60,024 bases of DNA from Desulfotomaculum sp. (GTDB lineage: Bacteria > Bacillota > Desulfotomaculia > Desulfotomaculales > Nap2-2B): contig DMZI01000070.1 of assembly GCA_003485325.1 (NCBI GenBank), positions 1 through 60,024 on the forward strand. The letters run 5' to 3'. The notes beneath the pieces were generated by a model. That model was not told the origin of the DNA, ran no database searches, and saw only the letters and a list, made by a program, of their open reading frames with translations. Numbering within the stretch: the stretch's first letter is position 1; every line of letters starts with the position of its first letter. Made by a program: the position numbers and the translations under genes. Below are positions 43,256 to 51,510 of the stretch, piece after piece.

Positions 43256-45181
43256 TTATAAACCGTTGGCTGTTGTTTTTGCCTTTATCAAAAAACGCTT
43301 ATCACCCACTCTTTTGGTCACCTTTATCCTGTCAAAGTATTCCAGTAAAGGCAGCGCGTATTTTCGGGAAATATTTAAGAGGGATTTAATTTCTCCGATC
43401 GAAATCTCATTATTTTTTTCTAAATATCCCGTCAAGAGTTTTTTTGCATCCTCAATGGCGGCAGCATGGAAATATAACCCTTCCGCCACCTTTACCAGCG
43501 TCCCCTGGCGCAAAAAATGCTGCAGGACTTCTTGAGACTGCCATTCGCTGATACCTTCCCCACCGGAAACGCTTCCCCAATCCGGCGGTTGAAAGCCGTT
43601 TCTATAAAAGATATCCTCTATTCTCTTAATAATTTCCTGCTGACCGTTTTCAAGTTTGGGCTGAAAACCTTTTAAAGCTACTGTGTTCGAACCCGGACTT
43701 AAAATATTTTCTTCTTCCAGGATTTTAAGCAGCGCCTGAAGCTGTCTTGTGGTAAATTGGGGAAGAAGCCGGGAACGCAGTTCCTCACGGGGAAAACCTT
43801 CCCTTAAAGGATACTGGTGATGATATCTTTTCAGAAGATCGGTTAATTTTTCAACCCATTGCTTGTATATTTCCCGTGAAATAAAAAATTGATCGTGATC
43901 CACTGTAAGGGCATATACTTTGTTTTCTCTACCCAGTTCTTGAAGAGCACGGTCAGTTTCTTCTTCTTTAATCCCGGTTGCCCGGGATATGTCCGATTTG
44001 CTCTGGATTGTTTTCTGGCTTTTTAAATAACTTTCCACTTGTTCAACAGGCAGGCCCAGTTCACGGGTAACCAGCGATTCAATTATTTCTTCCCGCATTC
44101 GTTTATGCTTCCTGGATGCCGAGTCGATTATGATACCTCCTCCCAAAGTATAAACAGGAGAATATGACCGGAACACGAAGCGGTCCCCTTTTATGGCTGC
44201 AACTGGTTCCTCAAGCAAAAATTGCGCATAAGCGGTTTCTCCAGGCAAAAGTTTTTCCCTGTCCAACAGGATAACCCTGCAGAGAATTTCACCCGTGCCA
44301 AGATAAAAACGGAGGCGGGTCCGGTTTTTCAGTTCCTTTTGCACATTTGCAAGCAAAGAAATCCGGGCATCCAAACGGTTAGCAGAACTTAAAAAACCCG
44401 GCTTTGCTAAAACGCTTCCCCTTTGAGCCTGTTCTACTCCCACACCGGCAATATTTACAGCCACCCTCTGCCCGGCCATAGCTTCTTTTACTTTTTCGCC
44501 GTGAACCTGCAGGGAACGCACCCTGGCAACCAATCCCTGAGGCATAATCTCCAGGTTATCTCCGGTATGAATTACTCCGCTCCAGAGTGTGCCCGTCACC
44601 ACTGTACCAAACCCCATTACGGAAAACGCCCTGTCTATAGGCAGCCGGGCCTGCCCTGCTGTATCTTTTCCTTCCACCGGAACTTCATCGATTTTTTCCA
44701 GCAATTCTTCCAGTCCCTGACCTGTAACTACAGACACCTCTACAACAGGGGAATCCTTTAAAGGGGTGTCTTTCAGGAAATCATTAACATCTTCCCGGAC
44801 CAATTTTAAAAAATCTTCATCAACCAGGTCAACCTTCGTCAAAGCAACTATTCCCCGGTTGATTTGCAATAAACGGATAATATCCATGTGCTCCCGGGTT
44901 TGGGGCATAACTCCCTCATCTGCGGCTATAACCAGTAAAACAAGATCGATACCGGCAACACCGGCCAACATGTTTTTAATAAACCGCTCGTGACCGGGTA
45001 CATCGACAATGCCTGCCCGTCGTCCGCTGGGAAGCCGGCAAAAAGCGAATCCCAGCTCGATGGAGATACCTCTTTCCTTCTCCATCTTTAACCTGTCTGT
45101 ATCAATTCCCGTCAGGGCTTTAATCAGAGCTGTTTTTCCGTGATCTACATGGCCTGCCGTACCAATAATAATATTGGTCAT
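43256..45181 (-). CDS. selB: Selenocysteine-specific elongation factor SelB
   Basis: About 641 residues. It delivers Sec-tRNA to UGA codons followed by a SECIS hairpin. GTPase domain with IIIGTAGHVDHGKTALIK, DVPGHERF and the TKVD specificity motif, then EF-Tu domains II and III, then the carboxy-terminal winged helices that bind SECIS RNA (from about 430). The ATG at 45181 follows AGGGGTG, overlapping the last selA codons' region; the frame extends 20 codons up into selA. Operon with selA. No tRNA-Sec gene was found next to it; repeat copy C follows instead. Confidence 0.96.
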   Translation of the reverse strand: MTNIIIGTAGHVDHGKTALIKALTGIDTDRLKMEKERGISIELGFAFCRLPSGRRAGIVDVPGHERFIKNMLAGVAGIDLVLLVIAADEGVMPQTREHMDIIRLLQINRGIVALTKVDLVDEDFLKLVREDVNDFLKDTPLKDSPVVEVSVVTGQGLEELLEKIDEVPVEGKDTAGQARLPIDRAFSVMGFGTVVTGTLWSGVIHTGDNLEIMPQGLVARVRSLQVHGEKVKEAMAGQRVAVNIAGVGVEQAQRGSVLAKPGFLSSANRLDARISLLANVQKELKNRTRLRFYLGTGEILCRVILLDREKLLPGETAYAQFLLEEPVAAIKGDRFVFRSYSPVYTLGGGIIIDSASRKHKRMREEIIESLVTRELGLPVEQVESYLKSQKTIQSKSDISRATGIKEEETDRALQELGRENKVYALTVDHDQFFISREIYKQWVEKLTDLLKRYHHQYPLREGFPREELRSRLLPQFTTRQLQALLKILEEENILSPGSNTVALKGFQPKLENGQQEIIKRIEDIFYRNGFQPPDWGSVSGGEGISEWQSQEVLQHFLRQGTLVKVAEGLYFHAAAIEDAKKLLTGYLEKNNEISIGEIKSLLNISRKYALPLLEYFDRIKVTKRVGDKRFLIKAKTTANGL

Positions 45182-45185
45182 CGCT

Positions 45186-46676
45186 TCACCCCTGGAATAA
45201 TTTCTTTTTCTCCTCTTTTGACAAAACTTCTGACACTGCATCCAGGATCATTTTTTCTTCTTCCTTTTGTACGGTTCGTAAATCTAAAAGGAAGAGGTCT
45301 TCCTGCACCCTGCCTAAAACAGCGGGTTCATGGTATCTTAAAAGCCGGCTGAATCGTTCCATGCTCAGTTTAGATGGTTTAACAGCTACCGCAAAGGAAG
45401 GCAGTTCCGCTGCCGGCATTGCTCCGCCTCCTACACGGGAAACAGATCTTCTGATGGTTATTTCCGCTTCTTTCTGCACAGCCTCTTTCAAGCTGCAAGC
45501 CAATTCTTCCGCCCTTAACCGAACACCTTCCAAACTTCCAGTAATCATCCGTAATGTTGGTATTTCTTCCAGTGCCTGCCCTGGATTCAGGTATGACCTT
45601 AATGTGGCTTCCAGCGCCGCCAGAGTCAGCTTGTCTATCCTCAACGCACGGGCCAGGGGGTTCTTGTTCATCTCCTCAATAATTTCCTTTTTACCGGCAA
45701 TAATCCCCGCCTGCGGTCCGCCGAGCATCTTATCCCCGGAAAAGGTTACTAAACTGGGGCCGGCATCCAGCACCTGTTGTACGGTAGGCTCAACCGGAAG
45801 ATTGAAAAACCCGAGATCCGCCAGAACACCGCTGCCCAGATCGCTCATTACCGGCAGGTTAAACTCCCGTCCCAGCCTGACAAGTTCAGAAATACTTGCC
45901 TGTCTGGTAAAACCTATAATATTGTAATTGCTTGTATGGACATGTAAAATAAGCGCCGTTCTCTCGGTGATTGCCGCACGGTAATCTTCAACATATGTCT
46001 TATTGGTCGTGCCCACTTCAACAAGGATACAGCCGCTCTGTTTCATAATTTCGGGAATGCGGAATGATCCGCCTATTTCTACGAGTTGGCCTCTTGAAAC
46101 AATTACTTCCCTTCCCCGGGCCAGTGTGCTCAAAGCCAAAAGGACAGCCGCCGCGTTGTTGTTTACGGCGAGAAAGGACTCAGCTCCGGTTAACCTGGAA
46201 AGGATGTTTTGAACGGCGGCATGTCGTGAACCCCTTCTGCCAGCATCAAGATCAAATTCAAGGTTAATGTAACTTGACGCAGCTAAAAAAACAGCCTGAC
46301 AGGCTGCCGGGCTTAATAACGAACGGCCAAGATTTGTATGCAAAATAACCCCGGTTCCGTTGATCACTTTTTTTAAAGTTGAGCCTGCAATCCTTTTGAT
46401 CGTTTCCGCAGTTTCCTGTGCAACAAGACCTTTTAGCTGTTCCCTGGAAAAACTTTTTCCTGCTGAATCTGAATCTTCGTTATTTTTTAATTCTGAGCGA
46501 ATGCGATCCAGGACGCTGCGTACTATTTCGAGAACCATTTCACGCGGATACGAACTTAATAGTTCACTGATTTGGGAAGACTGCAGAATATCATTTACAG
46601 CAGGCAACTGGTGCAAGGTCTTTTCCCTGTTTGTTTTAACCAAATTATTTTGCCCCCAATCATACTGTCCCGACAT
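45186..46676 (-). CDS. selA: L-seryl-tRNA(Sec) selenium transferase SelA
   Basis: 496 residues, fold type I PLP enzyme. It converts Ser-tRNA-Sec to Sec-tRNA-Sec with selenophosphate. The PLP lysine is in TFSGDKMLGGPQAG; NGTGVILHTNLGRSLLS is the family opening. Slightly longer than usual; the first codons are uncertain because the ATG at 46676 has no clear ribosome site and overlaps menG by 17 bases. Four bases separate it from selB. Together they show that the organism makes selenoproteins. Confidence 0.95.
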   Translation of the reverse strand: MSGQYDWGQNNLVKTNREKTLHQLPAVNDILQSSQISELLSSYPREMVLEIVRSVLDRIRSELKNNEDSDSAGKSFSREQLKGLVAQETAETIKRIAGSTLKKVINGTGVILHTNLGRSLLSPAACQAVFLAASSYINLEFDLDAGRRGSRHAAVQNILSRLTGAESFLAVNNNAAAVLLALSTLARGREVIVSRGQLVEIGGSFRIPEIMKQSGCILVEVGTTNKTYVEDYRAAITERTALILHVHTSNYNIIGFTRQASISELVRLGREFNLPVMSDLGSGVLADLGFFNLPVEPTVQQVLDAGPSLVTFSGDKMLGGPQAGIIAGKKEIIEEMNKNPLARALRIDKLTLAALEATLRSYLNPGQALEEIPTLRMITGSLEGVRLRAEELACSLKEAVQKEAEITIRRSVSRVGGGAMPAAELPSFAVAVKPSKLSMERFSRLLRYHEPAVLGRVQEDLFLLDLRTVQKEEEKMILDAVSEVLSKEEKKKLFQG

Positions 46677-47385
46677 GTACCGAAACTATACCGCCTGTTA
46701 GTTCATGATAGTGGGCATTTTCCAGGCCAACATCTTCGAAAAGCTGCCTGATTTTCTCCTGGTGAGGAAAATCCTTCAGTGAATTCGGCAGGTAGCTGTA
46801 TGGGCCGCCGACCCCCGACCAAAAACGCCCTATTGCCGGTACCAGGTTATTGAAATAAAAATAATATAACTGCTTAAACAACGGGGCGCTGGGCTTGGAG
46901 AGCTCCAAAGAAACTACCCTGCCCCCCTTTTTTACTACTCGTTTCATTTCCCGGATCGTCTTTTCTATACTTGGCACATTGCGCAGGGCAAATCCTATAG
47001 ACGCGCAATCAAAACTTCTTTCCGGAAAGGGAAGATCAACAGCGTTTCCCTCAACCAGGGTAATCACATCTGAAAACTCTGTTTCGGATATGTTGGATTC
47101 AGCCCTGGCCAGCATATTTTCGCAAAAATCCAGCGCAGTTACTTTTCCATCCGGCCCCACTATCCTGGCCTGTTCAATAGCCAGCATGCCGGTACCGCAA
47201 CAAACGTCGAGGCCGTTTCCACCCGGTTTCAAGTTCAACTCAGCTGCGGCAAAACGGCGCCAGCCTTTGTCCGAATTAAGACTTAGTATTGAATTAAGCA
47301 GATCGTACCTATGAGCTATTGCGGTAAAAATTTCGTGTACGTACTGCTCTTTGCTTTTATTATAATTCCCTTTGTTTACCATCAT
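46660..47385 (-). CDS. menG: Demethylmenaquinone methyltransferase MenG (UbiE family)
   Basis: 241 residues. It performs the last step of menaquinone synthesis using SAM. Motif I is GLDVCCGTGML; DLPFPERSFDCASIGFALRN and RVVKKGGRVVSLEL are the other class I methyltransferase and UbiE motifs. Two adjacent ATGs open the frame. The nearest ribosome-site-like sequence, CAGGA, belongs to the end of repeat copy F. It lies next to the HepS-like gene as in the Bacillus hepS-menG-hepT cluster, though here hepT is replaced by selA. Confidence 0.93.
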   Translation of the reverse strand: MMVNKGNYNKSKEQYVHEIFTAIAHRYDLLNSILSLNSDKGWRRFAAAELNLKPGGNGLDVCCGTGMLAIEQARIVGPDGKVTALDFCENMLARAESNISETEFSDVITLVEGNAVDLPFPERSFDCASIGFALRNVPSIEKTIREMKRVVKKGGRVVSLELSKPSAPLFKQLYYFYFNNLVPAIGRFWSGVGGPYSYLPNSLKDFPHQEKIRQLFEDVGLENAHYHELTGGIVSVHVGTV

Positions 47386-47395
47386 AGTTTTCTGT

Positions 47396-47758
47396 CCTGA
47401 AAATTAGTTTTTTATATAATGAGTCTGATAGGCACGGTATGTCACCGCTCACTCCAGTGCTCCGCACCGACAGCAGCACGGCTTGCTTCGGACCGGACTA
47501 GCGGTGCTGCAAAGGCGGTATGGCAAATTTAAAAAAATATCGACACTGTTATACTTCTGATCTCATTCAGCCTCTTCAAGAAACTCCCATTGTGCCGCTG
47601 GTTTCGCACCGCTGTCCGGTTGCCCTCGCTTCGCCGGCTGCTGTTACCGGCGCTGCGCAAGTCGTTCGCTGTTGATAACACCGTACCTTTTGGACGATTT
47701 TACTGAATACTTGTCTTTTCATTATTTGATGGCGCTGCGTCAGCGGTATGGATGTTTA
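47396..47758 (-). repeat. Interspersed structured repeat, divergent copy F (363 bp)
   Basis: Shares the family ends: CCTGAAAATTA at 47396 and a right-end hairpin (CGCTG and CAGCG) followed by CATGGATGTTTA-like sequence (ATGGATGTTTA). The interior differs: two G/C-rich hairpin-rich blocks (47440-47525 and 47590-47680; one stem is CACCGCT with AGCGGTG) and a weak terminal stem around CACGGTA/GTACGGTG. The TAA stop of the HepS-like gene (47756-47758) lies in the last bases, and the left end is 10 bases before menG. It fills the whole gap. Confidence 0.7.
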
Positions 47759-48535
47759 TCCATTTTTAATTGTACGGCATATGTTTTCTTCCTGCAATAT
47801 ATCGATAAACTGCCTCAACAGATCCCGGGATTCCCCCTGCGGCAAAAACTCCAGGCGGTTTAACGCATTCTTTAAAAAGTCTTTAGCCGCTTTTAGGTTA
47901 CCGGGCATATCCTCCGCAAGACCCAGGGCCATCCCCAGGTTGAATCCCAGATTTTCCAGGTAATTTAAAGCATCTTCGGGCGCGCCGGCCAACTCGCCGC
48001 TTATCCGGCAGCAAGTAGCAATTACCTGACCCGATTCCTTTTCGACAGCAGTCATGTAACAATCTTCTGATTGCAGCCCTTCTTGATCTGTCTTAAGTTT
48101 AAGAATACATCCTTCATTAAGCTGTCCAATCAATTCAGCGAAAGCACGTAAATAATTGAATAACCCCGCATCGCATAAGCTTACAAAAACCTGACTGTAT
48201 AAATAATCGCCTATCAAAACAGGTAACTGGCAGTAGTTGCGGAAATCATCAGTCTGCTCCATCCTGCTGCCGTTTTCAAGAACAATTTTATGTATCTGTG
48301 AAGCTGTATGAATAAACTGTAAGATTGCTGCCAGAAATATGACCTGCCTGCTTGGAGTATTATAAAGATTAGCTGTAAGCAGGATCAGTCCCGGCCTGGT
48401 GAGGTTTTTAACAGGGGAAAAATCCAGGCGCATGAGGTCTAAAAGGTTGCCTGCCCTAACCTTGGAAGCCTTGTATAAAATGCTTTGTACCTGATCCAAC
48501 TCTGTTTTAAACGGAAGCAATATCTCTTCCATCAA
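47756..48535 (-). CDS. Polyprenyl-synthetase-like protein lacking catalytic Asp motifs (HepS-like)
   Basis: 259 residues, shorter than the usual 320. The fold pattern is recognisable (FIHTASQIHKIVLENG, PVLIGDYLYSQVFVSLCDAG, NEGCILKLKTDQEG, NLGMALGLAEDM), but the first DDxxD is replaced by HKIVLEN and the second by GLAEDMPGN, so neither magnesium site can form. Heptaprenyl diphosphate synthase component I (HepS) is a non-catalytic chain-length subunit found beside menG in Bacillus, and position and degeneracy fit that role. The catalytic HepT partner is not in this window. Alternatively, a decaying synthase. Confidence 0.65.
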   Translation of the reverse strand: MMEEILLPFKTELDQVQSILYKASKVRAGNLLDLMRLDFSPVKNLTRPGLILLTANLYNTPSRQVIFLAAILQFIHTASQIHKIVLENGSRMEQTDDFRNYCQLPVLIGDYLYSQVFVSLCDAGLFNYLRAFAELIGQLNEGCILKLKTDQEGLQSEDCYMTAVEKESGQVIATCCRISGELAGAPEDALNYLENLGFNLGMALGLAEDMPGNLKAAKDFLKNALNRLEFLPQGESRDLLRQFIDILQEENICRTIKNG

Positions 48536-48599
48536 AATACCAACCCCCTAATAGGTAACTATATTAACATTCTTTTAATAGATGCTAATATCCTGCCCA

Positions 48600-48647
48600 G
48601 TTTATAAAAAGCAATGAGCCTTGCAATCCTTCAAGGCAGCAAGGCTC
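48600..48647 (-). terminator. Intrinsic terminator after speD
   Basis: GAGCCTTGC and GCAAGGCTC arms (48616-48624, 48639-48647) with a partially paired loop, followed on the minus strand by ATTGCTTTTTAT. Confidence 0.75.
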
Positions 48648-48690
48648 CGCTAATCTTCTTTTAAGCGGGTACTAATAAAAATCCCCCCTA

Positions 48691-49068
48691 TTAATCCTGA
48701 CCACTGGCTAGCCTGTGCAGCGGCATGATACCACGTTTTACTTCCTTTGCCGCCATTTCTTTGGCACAAAATTGACTTGTCAAATAATTGCAGGCGCCCC
48801 AGGGATCAACCCGATCACCACAGGTGAACACATCGACCGCCGCATAACCCAGTTCCGGCCACGTATGAATTGCCAGATGGGACTCTGAAATTACCACCAC
48901 GCCGCTGATCCCTTGAGGGCTGAATCTATGGAATACGCTTTCTCTAACCTCTGCTCCTACTTCCTTAGCTGCGTTGACCATGATTTGCTCAACCATTTCC
49001 CTGTTGTTCAGAATGTCAAACTTACAGCCGTAGATCTCAGCCAAAACGTGGCGGCCCAACTGTTTCAT
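48691..49068 (-). CDS. speD: S-adenosylmethionine decarboxylase proenzyme SpeD
   Basis: 125 residues, the short bacterial/archaeal type. It self-cleaves before the serine of SESHLAIHTWPE to create the pyruvoyl cofactor, and supplies aminopropyl groups for spermidine synthesis. The GYAAVDVFTCGD motif with the active cysteine is present. ATG at 49068 behind GGGGGAAG. Monocistronic: strong promoter upstream, terminator downstream. No spermidine synthase gene is adjacent. Confidence 0.96.
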   Translation of the reverse strand: MKQLGRHVLAEIYGCKFDILNNREMVEQIMVNAAKEVGAEVRESVFHRFSPQGISGVVVISESHLAIHTWPELGYAAVDVFTCGDRVDPWGACNYLTSQFCAKEMAAKEVKRGIMPLHRLASGQD

Positions 49069-49180
49069 CTACATATCTTCCCCCTTTTTTCTTTTTTAAA
49101 AAAAAAGAGTGCCGGAATATGTCATCAACCTGATAAATATTAATAAATGCCAGGTTTTCTGGCCATTCCAACCAAATAAA

Positions 49181-49208
49181 ATTGTAACACAAGATCGTTA
49201 GATGTCAA
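49181..49208 (-). promoter_or_regulatory. Strong sigma-A promoter for speD
   Basis: On the minus strand a perfect TTGACA (49203-49208) and TACAAT (49181-49186) are separated by 16 bases. The leader of about 110 bases contains a GCCAG/CTGGC hairpin and a run of T then A residues before the ribosome site. Confidence 0.75.
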
Positions 49209-49221
49209 ATATAAATTTAGA

Positions 49222-51480
49222 TTACTTTTGTTCCTGCAGAACAAGGTAGACTATTGGCGGAGCTCCAAAAATCATAGTTGTCGCAGCAGCTACTATCCCC
49301 GCATCGTTGAAAATTAGAGCCACAATGCTTGCCGTAACAACACCGACAAATCCCTTATATAAATCGGGATGTTTTTTTCGTATCGTGGCCATAACACCCA
49401 CCGGCCTGTAGAACAAGAGAGCAAGGCTCCCCAGGCTGGCAATAAAAATCCGGGTCCAAATCGTATACCTGATCAATTTCAGATTCATTTCAGTTTTACG
49501 CACGATTATGTTTTTTATCTCCTGCCAGCCCCCGGATAAAATCAAGGAAGCGTTCCGTCCGAAGTGCGACTGAAGCTCGGCGGGCCTGAGCAGATCAATT
49601 GCCGGTATTAAAGCCACCAGGCCAATGATTATGACAGCAAGGCAAATGACGGTGCGCAGCTTGAACTTTACATTGCAGAGCAGTAAAAAGGTGGTCGTCA
49701 ATGCCGCAATCGAAACGATAGCCCCGCCCATCTTGGAGCCCAGGGCTGGTGAAGCCAATACAAAAACGGTAACCAGAAAGGTGATCCCCGTCAATGCCAA
49801 CAGAACTTTCCGGTAATGCTCGAACTTGCTCATTAAGGTTGTGCAGCCGATAATTAAAGAGCCCATTAGCACTCCCATGTATTCGTTTCCAATCCCGTAG
49901 AAGCGTGCGCCGGCTATCGGGTCATAGCTCATTATCGAAGTTCTCTGAAGGGGCGCCCCAATGGCTGTGTCCAGAATCAGCAGTCCGGCAGTGGCCAGGC
50001 TTAGAAAGATAAACGAACTAAGGTTGTGGCGGCGCTCAAACCACCAGGCCAGACAGGTAATCCAGGCTGTCAGCAGGAACAGTTCCAGCGTCAAAACAGG
50101 AAATGAGGGCTGGGGTAAAAGAGAAAGCAGCAAATAGACCAGGGGGACTGCCATCACGGACAATAGAAATGGCTGAAGCAGACTGGCAGCTTTCTTATGG
50201 GCAAGGATAAAATAAAGACTGACCAGCAACAGGCCTATCTGGTAAACACAGTACCCCTTTTGAAAGATGCTCCGTGCATTGTATGTCAGAGTCAGCTGTT
50301 TCTTCATAGCGATAAGTTTGTTGAGCTGGTTTTCTGATTCGACCCAGAGCATGTTCTGTCCGCTCATCCATTCGGGCTTTTTTAAATTGAGAAAACTCAG
50401 GATTGTCGGGGCCAGGTCGGTATTCATTATAATCCCGTGTCTCCTGGTTGTTGGCGAGAATAGAAAGCCTTCCCGCACTCCCGCTCCAACCGCCAAAATG
50501 GTAGAAAGGTAATCATTCTGATCTCCGGCGCCTTTCCCCGGCGTAGGGGAAACAATCAGCAGAAGATCCCTGTCCGGATTAAGCCGGCCCATTACTTTTC
50601 CGATAAACTGATCAATCCTTAGCATCGTCCGCTTATGTTCAGCGGCCCAGACCGGATCAGACACATAATTACGAAATTCTTCAAGTCTTGATAGATCGCC
50701 TGTTTCAATAACCGTTAGAGCCGTATCCACGGGTAAACGGTCCATTGCCTGAAGAACCCTGGCATAATTTGTACGAAAACCGCCGGGAAACCGGTAATCC
50801 ATCTTTTCAAGCAGAAAAGCGCTCACGTCACCGTCGTCCACCAGCCCGTATCTGTCCATTGCTATGGACAGAATCTGCCGGCGGCGGCCAAAACTTGTAT
50901 CTGCATTACCAAGAACAGCTGTTTTCAGGCCCTCTCTGTGCAAACAGTCGCCTAAAGCACCCGGTACGGCAGGATAAGGCAGTTTGCTGTTAAACTGGAC
51001 AAACCTGTTGATATCAAGCTGGACAACTGCCGAAGGGGCAACTGCCCTGCCCAAACGCCGATAGTATTCAAGCCCTGCGGGTCCGGTATCCTGCTCTTCA
51101 TTTGCGTTTAAACCCATTGTATACGTCCCTGTTGCTATGATATGTGAACCTGCTCCGATTGTAGCATATGTATTTTCCGAAAGAAGGTTATTACCGGCAG
51201 TATTGCAGTTCATCAGGCTGACGGCGCCGCTTTGTATGATTTTGTGAAAGTTGGCAAATGAGGGATCACTGAGATCTTCTAAAACCATCCGGTCAAGAAT
51301 TACCATGACAACCTTGTTTTCTTTCGAAGGGCTGGATACTAAGGGATTGGCTGTACTATCTTTTATGCTGGGACTAGCTTTTTGCATCGCCATACTTGGC
51401 CATCCCAGGACAAGAAATCCTGTCAGCAGGGAAACAAAAATCACTAGTACAACTGCAAAGGTAAGCTTACTATTCCTCAT
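49222..51480 (-). CDS. Membrane protein with extracytoplasmic alkaline-phosphatase-like domain
   Basis: 752 residues. One amino-terminal helix (about 8-28) is followed by an external domain (50-390) with features of the alkaline phosphatase/sulfatase fold: a metal-site-like VVMVILDRM start, SENTYATIGAGSH with a candidate nucleophile, and the late RHGIIMNTDLAPTILSFL motif. About nine to ten membrane helices follow (400-750). The resemblance to phosphoglycerol-type transferases is architectural only, since helices are carboxy-terminal rather than amino-terminal. It may modify cell-surface glycan or lipid. The GT4 gene lies 30 bases upstream in the same direction. Confidence 0.7.
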   Translation of the reverse strand: MRNSKLTFAVVLVIFVSLLTGFLVLGWPSMAMQKASPSIKDSTANPLVSSPSKENKVVMVILDRMVLEDLSDPSFANFHKIIQSGAVSLMNCNTAGNNLLSENTYATIGAGSHIIATGTYTMGLNANEEQDTGPAGLEYYRRLGRAVAPSAVVQLDINRFVQFNSKLPYPAVPGALGDCLHREGLKTAVLGNADTSFGRRRQILSIAMDRYGLVDDGDVSAFLLEKMDYRFPGGFRTNYARVLQAMDRLPVDTALTVIETGDLSRLEEFRNYVSDPVWAAEHKRTMLRIDQFIGKVMGRLNPDRDLLLIVSPTPGKGAGDQNDYLSTILAVGAGVREGFLFSPTTRRHGIIMNTDLAPTILSFLNLKKPEWMSGQNMLWVESENQLNKLIAMKKQLTLTYNARSIFQKGYCVYQIGLLLVSLYFILAHKKAASLLQPFLLSVMAVPLVYLLLSLLPQPSFPVLTLELFLLTAWITCLAWWFERRHNLSSFIFLSLATAGLLILDTAIGAPLQRTSIMSYDPIAGARFYGIGNEYMGVLMGSLIIGCTTLMSKFEHYRKVLLALTGITFLVTVFVLASPALGSKMGGAIVSIAALTTTFLLLCNVKFKLRTVICLAVIIIGLVALIPAIDLLRPAELQSHFGRNASLILSGGWQEIKNIIVRKTEMNLKLIRYTIWTRIFIASLGSLALLFYRPVGVMATIRKKHPDLYKGFVGVVTASIVALIFNDAGIVAAATTMIFGAPPIVYLVLQEQK

Positions 51481-51510
51481 AATTTAATTACCTTAATCCA
51501 ATTTTTAAAT

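Noticed and set aside
43042..43260. tRNA-Sec gene after selB
   Set aside because: The gap is filled by repeat copy C; no acceptor stem, TTC-arm or UCA anticodon pattern was seen.
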